Origin: Leucobacter sp.
GTDB taxonomy: Bacteria > Actinomycetota > Actinomycetes > Actinomycetales > Microbacteriaceae
NCBI GenBank assembly: GCA_017990305.1
Contig: JAGNOB010000011.1
Location: forward strand, 1 to 13,688
DNA: 13,688 bases
Reading direction: 5' to 3'
The position numbers and the translations under genes are program-made. Below the pieces are notes generated by a model, which did no database searches, was not told where the DNA came from, and saw only the letters and a program-made list of their open reading frames with translations. Of the stretch, positions 12,887 through 13,688 are shown one piece after another; position 1 is the first letter of the stretch, and each line of letters opens with the position of its first letter.

Positions 12887-13688
12887 TCAATCGCGGGTCG
12901 TGATGCTCATTGGCGAGCTCTCGATACTGGTGAAGTTGCCTACAGAAGCACGGATTCTGCACTCAACAGTCGGAGCCAAGGTCGTCACGGTGAGCCCGTC
13001 CGACGACACGGCAACCGCACCGGAGCACCCATCGGAGAATCGCACCCCGGCCTCGCCACCGGCGATGCTCTCGAGCATCTGCGTCGCAGCCCCTGTCGCT
13101 GGACTCTGGTAGAGCGGATTGACCTCGTCGGTTCCAGAAGGCCACACCGGCAGCAGCGAGATCGGTAGCGTCGTCTGCCCGATCGCGCGCGGTGGGATCG
13201 TAATTGCGACATCCACGAGGCGCTGCACCGGGTACGCCGTCGACGATGCTTCGGGCGCGAGCAACGCTTCTTGAGTCAGTGAGGCGGCCTGGCCGAGCCA
13301 CTCTCGAAGCTCAGCCTCGTCGGCGACTTCCAGCGGCAGCGAGCCAGTGACCACCGTCTCACCGCCTGCGGGAATCGTGATCCCCCCGAGGCGCCAGCCG
13401 CACTTCGCGTCGATCCCCGTCGAGGCCTGATGCTTAGCGCCATCAACCTCGTCCCACACCACCGGGGGACACGCGGGTGTCCCTTCTTTCCCGGGGACAA
13501 CCTCGAGGAACGATCCTGCGAGCGGGGCCTTTTGCGCGGTGTAGCGGATCTCAAGGCTGACATTGCCCTCAGCTGGGTCGAACGTTGCCGTCCGTGAAAC
13601 GCCAAGGCCTGTTGGCAGCGGCTGATCCTGCTGCGAGACCGTGAGCACGTCGTTTGCGACAGGAGTCGCGGCTTCGCTGCTGCCCCCA
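12887..13688 (-). CDS. Secreted or envelope protein of unknown family (5' end outside window)
   Basis: The frame is open from the right edge to a TGA at 12887-12889, giving 266 visible residues. No start codon is convincing: the GTG at 13648 is preceded by an open frame reading GGSSEAATPVAND, so the gene runs past the edge. The visible part is rich in Thr, Ser, Val, Pro and Gly, with alternating beta-strand patterns such as VTGSLPLEVADE and LVDVAITIPP. It has four cysteines in the contexts ACPPV, AKCGW, DGCSG and VECRI, which suggests two disulfides in an oxidising compartment. There is no membrane helix in the visible part. I do not recognise the family. A terminator and a promoter seem to separate it from the downstream lipoprotein operon, but the shared strand and the extracytoplasmic character suggest the same envelope system. 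Confidence 0.7.
   Translation of the reverse strand, partial: GGSSEAATPVANDVLTVSQQDQPLPTGLGVSRTATFDPAEGNVSLEIRYTAQKAPLAGSFLEVVPGKEGTPACPPVVWDEVDGAKHQASTGIDAKCGWRLGGITIPAGGETVVTGSLPLEVADEAELREWLGQAASLTQEALLAPEASSTAYPVQRLVDVAITIPPRAIGQTTLPISLLPVWPSGTDEVNPLYQSPATGAATQMLESIAGGEAGVRFSDGCSGAVAVSSDGLTVTTLAPTVECRIRASVGNFTSIESSPMSITTRD

Overview
The window looks like a stretch of chromosome from a high-GC actinobacterium, most likely a member of Microbacteriaceae (Leucobacter-like). Codon third positions are strongly GC-biased, GTG starts and 4-base GTGA overlaps are common, one gene appears to be leaderless, and a proline-rich protein resembling the Microbacteriaceae DUF6264 family follows a class II fructose-bisphosphate aldolase. 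No RNA genes, mobile elements or CRISPR arrays were seen.

The left part (1-4178) is on the + strand. It starts with the last 55 codons of a class II fructose-bisphosphate aldolase, overlapped by a 310-aa proline-rich, three-helix membrane protein. A strong hairpin terminator (1116-1159) closes that unit. Next comes a two-gene unit: an MFS_2/GPH-type transporter (start set at 1225, no Shine-Dalgarno, a -10-like TACGCT just upstream) overlaps by four bases a PLP-dependent decarboxylase-fold enzyme of the sphingosine-1-phosphate lyase type.

The right part (4249-13688) is on the - strand and converges on the left part at about 4180-4248. In transcription order it holds the 3' part of a secreted-looking protein with four cysteines (open at the window edge), an AT-richer gap with a probable terminator and promoter, then a tight three-gene operon. 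The operon encodes an 896-aa coiled-coil lipoprotein, a 473-aa membrane-anchored protein with a type I periplasmic-binding fold, and a 1433-aa EssC/EccC-like ATPase (FHA domain, two membrane helices, three FtsK/SpoIIIE-type ATPase domains).

The ATPase is the signature motor of type VII (WXG100/ESX) secretion. The FHA-first layout is that of Firmicutes EssC, not mycobacterial EccC, although the host is an actinobacterium. The lipoprotein head resembles, from memory, the extracellular part of YhgE/Pip/EsaA-like proteins, but the membrane segments of EsaA are absent. My working inference is that this is the motor-proximal end of an atypical type VII-like secretion locus, in which a lipoprotein coiled coil and a tethered periplasmic-binding-fold protein serve as envelope parts. 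No WXG100 substrate, EccB, EccD or mycosin is in the window; they would be expected beyond position 13688 if the idea is right.
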